A stretch of DNA of 64,000 nt from Flavobacterium xueshanense. Its GTDB lineage: Bacteria; Bacteroidota; Bacteroidia; Flavobacteriales; Flavobacteriaceae. Both the position numbers and the translations under genes were made by a program. Positions 62,921 through 64,000 of the stretch are shown here, in pieces. Position 1 is the first letter of the stretch. The number at the start of each line of letters is the position of its first letter. Under the pieces are notes generated by a model. That model was not told where the DNA came from, made no database searches, and saw nothing but the letters and a program-made list of their open reading frames with translations. The stretch covers positions 46,275 through 110,274 of the forward strand of contig NZ_FONQ01000013.1 of the NCBI RefSeq assembly GCF_900112975.1, read 5' to 3'.

Positions 62921-62996
62921 AAAATTTAGTAATTTAAAGATTTTAATTGTTTATGAGTTATTGAATTCTGCGTTCATTGTCTTAGCTTGTTGCCAA

Positions 62997-64000
62997 CGTC
63001 AGTTCGTCTAAAAACCTTCGAACGAACTCATTTTTGTTAATCAGTGAGTAAATATATATGATTTAAACTACAATTAAAATTCTTTTTGGAAAAAAGTATT
63101 CTTCATTCATAAAATAAAACAACCCGTAAAAAGCGTTAAAAACTGGTATTAGAACCCCAAAATACAAAGCCAATACTTTTAGATATTGTTTTAATAGATT
63201 TTGGTCTATTAAATTAAATATCCGACGCAGGTTGTAGGCTGAAAAAATTAATCCAACATCAGCTGCGGCATGTTTGATGGTTTTCTTTGTCATGATATAA
63301 TAAAAATCCCATTTCCGTTTTATTACTCCGTAGGAATGTTTTACTATAGCTTGCCGTCTGCGGTAGACTTCGTAATTGTTTTCGATTCTAACCTTGTTTT
63401 GATAAATCAAATGGGCATATTGGGAGCGTTCAATCAGTCTGCCTTTGGCATTTTTAGTGCATTTTGTAAAGAGTTTGCAATTCAAGCAAGCACTGGTTTT
63501 GTAATGCTTCATCTTGGTTATTGATTTCCCGTTTTTTTTGGCGTACCAATTTCCGTTGGTAGTTAGGGTTTCCTGGGCAGGGCAGGTATAGGAATCGGCA
63601 GTTTTGTTGTATTTAAAATATTCTACATCAAAAGCGGTATCAGGTGCGTGTGCAGACACGCCAGGAATAGCCACTAAAACATCGATACCAAGTCGGTTAG
63701 CGTAATCAAATTCGCTACCAGTATGATAGCCTTTGTCATAAACGGCGATAAAATTAGCATGACCCAAAATGGTTTTGCTTCGGCGCAACATGCCGCCCAT
63801 GGCTTTGGAATCGTTTTCATTGGTCACCTTGAAATCAATTGGAATGTTATGCAACGCATCCACCGTGGTTTGTACCGTATAGGCGACTTCCGAGATGTTG
63901 TTTCGCGTCATGATTTGGCGACTATCAGGATCGGAAGTCGAAATTTGAGTAACTCCCGTAGTATCGATGGTGTTTTGATACCCAATGTATTTTTGCTTTT
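62997..64000 (-). mobile_element. IS1182-like insertion element, continues past window
   Basis: The 3' end of the element is marked by CGTCAGTTCGTCTAAAAACC at about 62999, also found near 58797. The transposase starts beyond the right edge. The element is the likely intact or parental copy of the remnant at 58795-59275. Confidence 0.75.
63063..64000 (-). CDS. IS1182-family transposase, N-terminus outside window
   Basis: The frame is open to the right edge, and the part upstream of Met 63911 (YIGYQNTIDTTGVTQISTSD) continues the protein. DDE-type features are visible in VYDKGYHTGSEFDYANRLGI, and the C-terminal zinc-like region is ACLNCKLFTKCTKNAKG. A long basic C-terminal part (YRRRQAIVKHSYGVIKRKWD) follows. 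About 312 residues are visible. It appears undamaged as far as seen. Confidence 0.85.
   Translation of the reverse strand, partial: KQKYIGYQNTIDTTGVTQISTSDPDSRQIMTRNNISEVAYTVQTTVDALHNIPIDFKVTNENDSKAMGGMLRRSKTILGHANFIAVYDKGYHTGSEFDYANRLGIDVLVAIPGVSAHAPDTAFDVEYFKYNKTADSYTCPAQETLTTNGNWYAKKNGKSITKMKHYKTSACLNCKLFTKCTKNAKGRLIERSQYAHLIYQNKVRIENNYEVYRRRQAIVKHSYGVIKRKWDFYYIMTKKTIKHAAADVGLIFSAYNLRRIFNLIDQNLLKQYLKVLALYFGVLIPVFNAFYGLFYFMNEEYFFPKRILIVV

Overview
The window looks like a chromosome segment of a Flavobacterium-like member of the Bacteroidota. Indicators are the AT-rich sequence, a SusC/SusD pair with ECF sigma and FecR-type anti-sigma genes, a protein with a gliding-motility/T9SS type B C-terminus, DUF4252 proteins, a split transketolase, and promoter-like elements of the Bacteroidota type (TTTG, then TAnnTTTG).

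Layout. 1-5.4 kb is ordinary chromosome: the start of an N-acetylmuramoyl-L-alanine amidase, an S41 protease lipoprotein, an ECF sigma operon with two DUF4252 proteins, a TPR protein and a 55-residue membrane protein. From 5.5 to 40.67 kb the sequence has the structure of one integrative element about 35 kb long. A tyrosine recombinase sits just inside the left end. The last 14 bp of the tRNA-Leu(GAG) gene are repeated at both ends (5499-5512 and 40661-40674). Paired TTGACTA motifs, 11 bp apart, lie just inside both ends.

Element cargo from left to right: integrase and maintenance genes (5.7-10.7 kb); an SRAP peptidase; a TonB-dependent uptake module controlled by sigma/anti-sigma (12.0-20.2 kb); a broken SRAP copy followed by xseB and xseA; a tightly overlapping three-gene operon of STAS-GHKL ATPase, DUF4325 protein and two-helix membrane protein (22.75-24.7 kb); umuD and umuC; and a large three-gene operon (27.6-39.5 kb) of SNF2 helicase, N6-adenine methylase and a helicase-DUF1998-nuclease-like fusion that resembles a class 1 DISARM anti-phage system. 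An excisionase-like HTH gene and an iteron-like repeat array lie near the right end.

Right of the element, 40.66-50.7 kb is again typical core genome: tRNA-Leu and two tRNA-Lys genes, shikimate kinase, a phosphoribosyltransferase, an S4 RNA-binding protein, an FKBP-like lipoprotein, split transketolase, a Crp/Fnr regulator upstream of an old yellow enzyme, two rhodaneses and an esterase. From 50.7 kb to the end the sequence is a decaying accessory region. It holds a DoxX pseudogene, another multi-stop gene remnant, a P-type ATPase, a DUF2945/DUF488/SMUG2-like operon, a 5'-truncated group II intron, and two copies of an IS1182-like element that flank a large PKD/T9SS protein.

The strongest leads for something undescribed are the STAS-GHKL/DUF4325/membrane operon and the compact DISARM-like operon. 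The element boundary architecture and the duplicated xseB-tail/SRAP segment around the uptake module also deserve attention.
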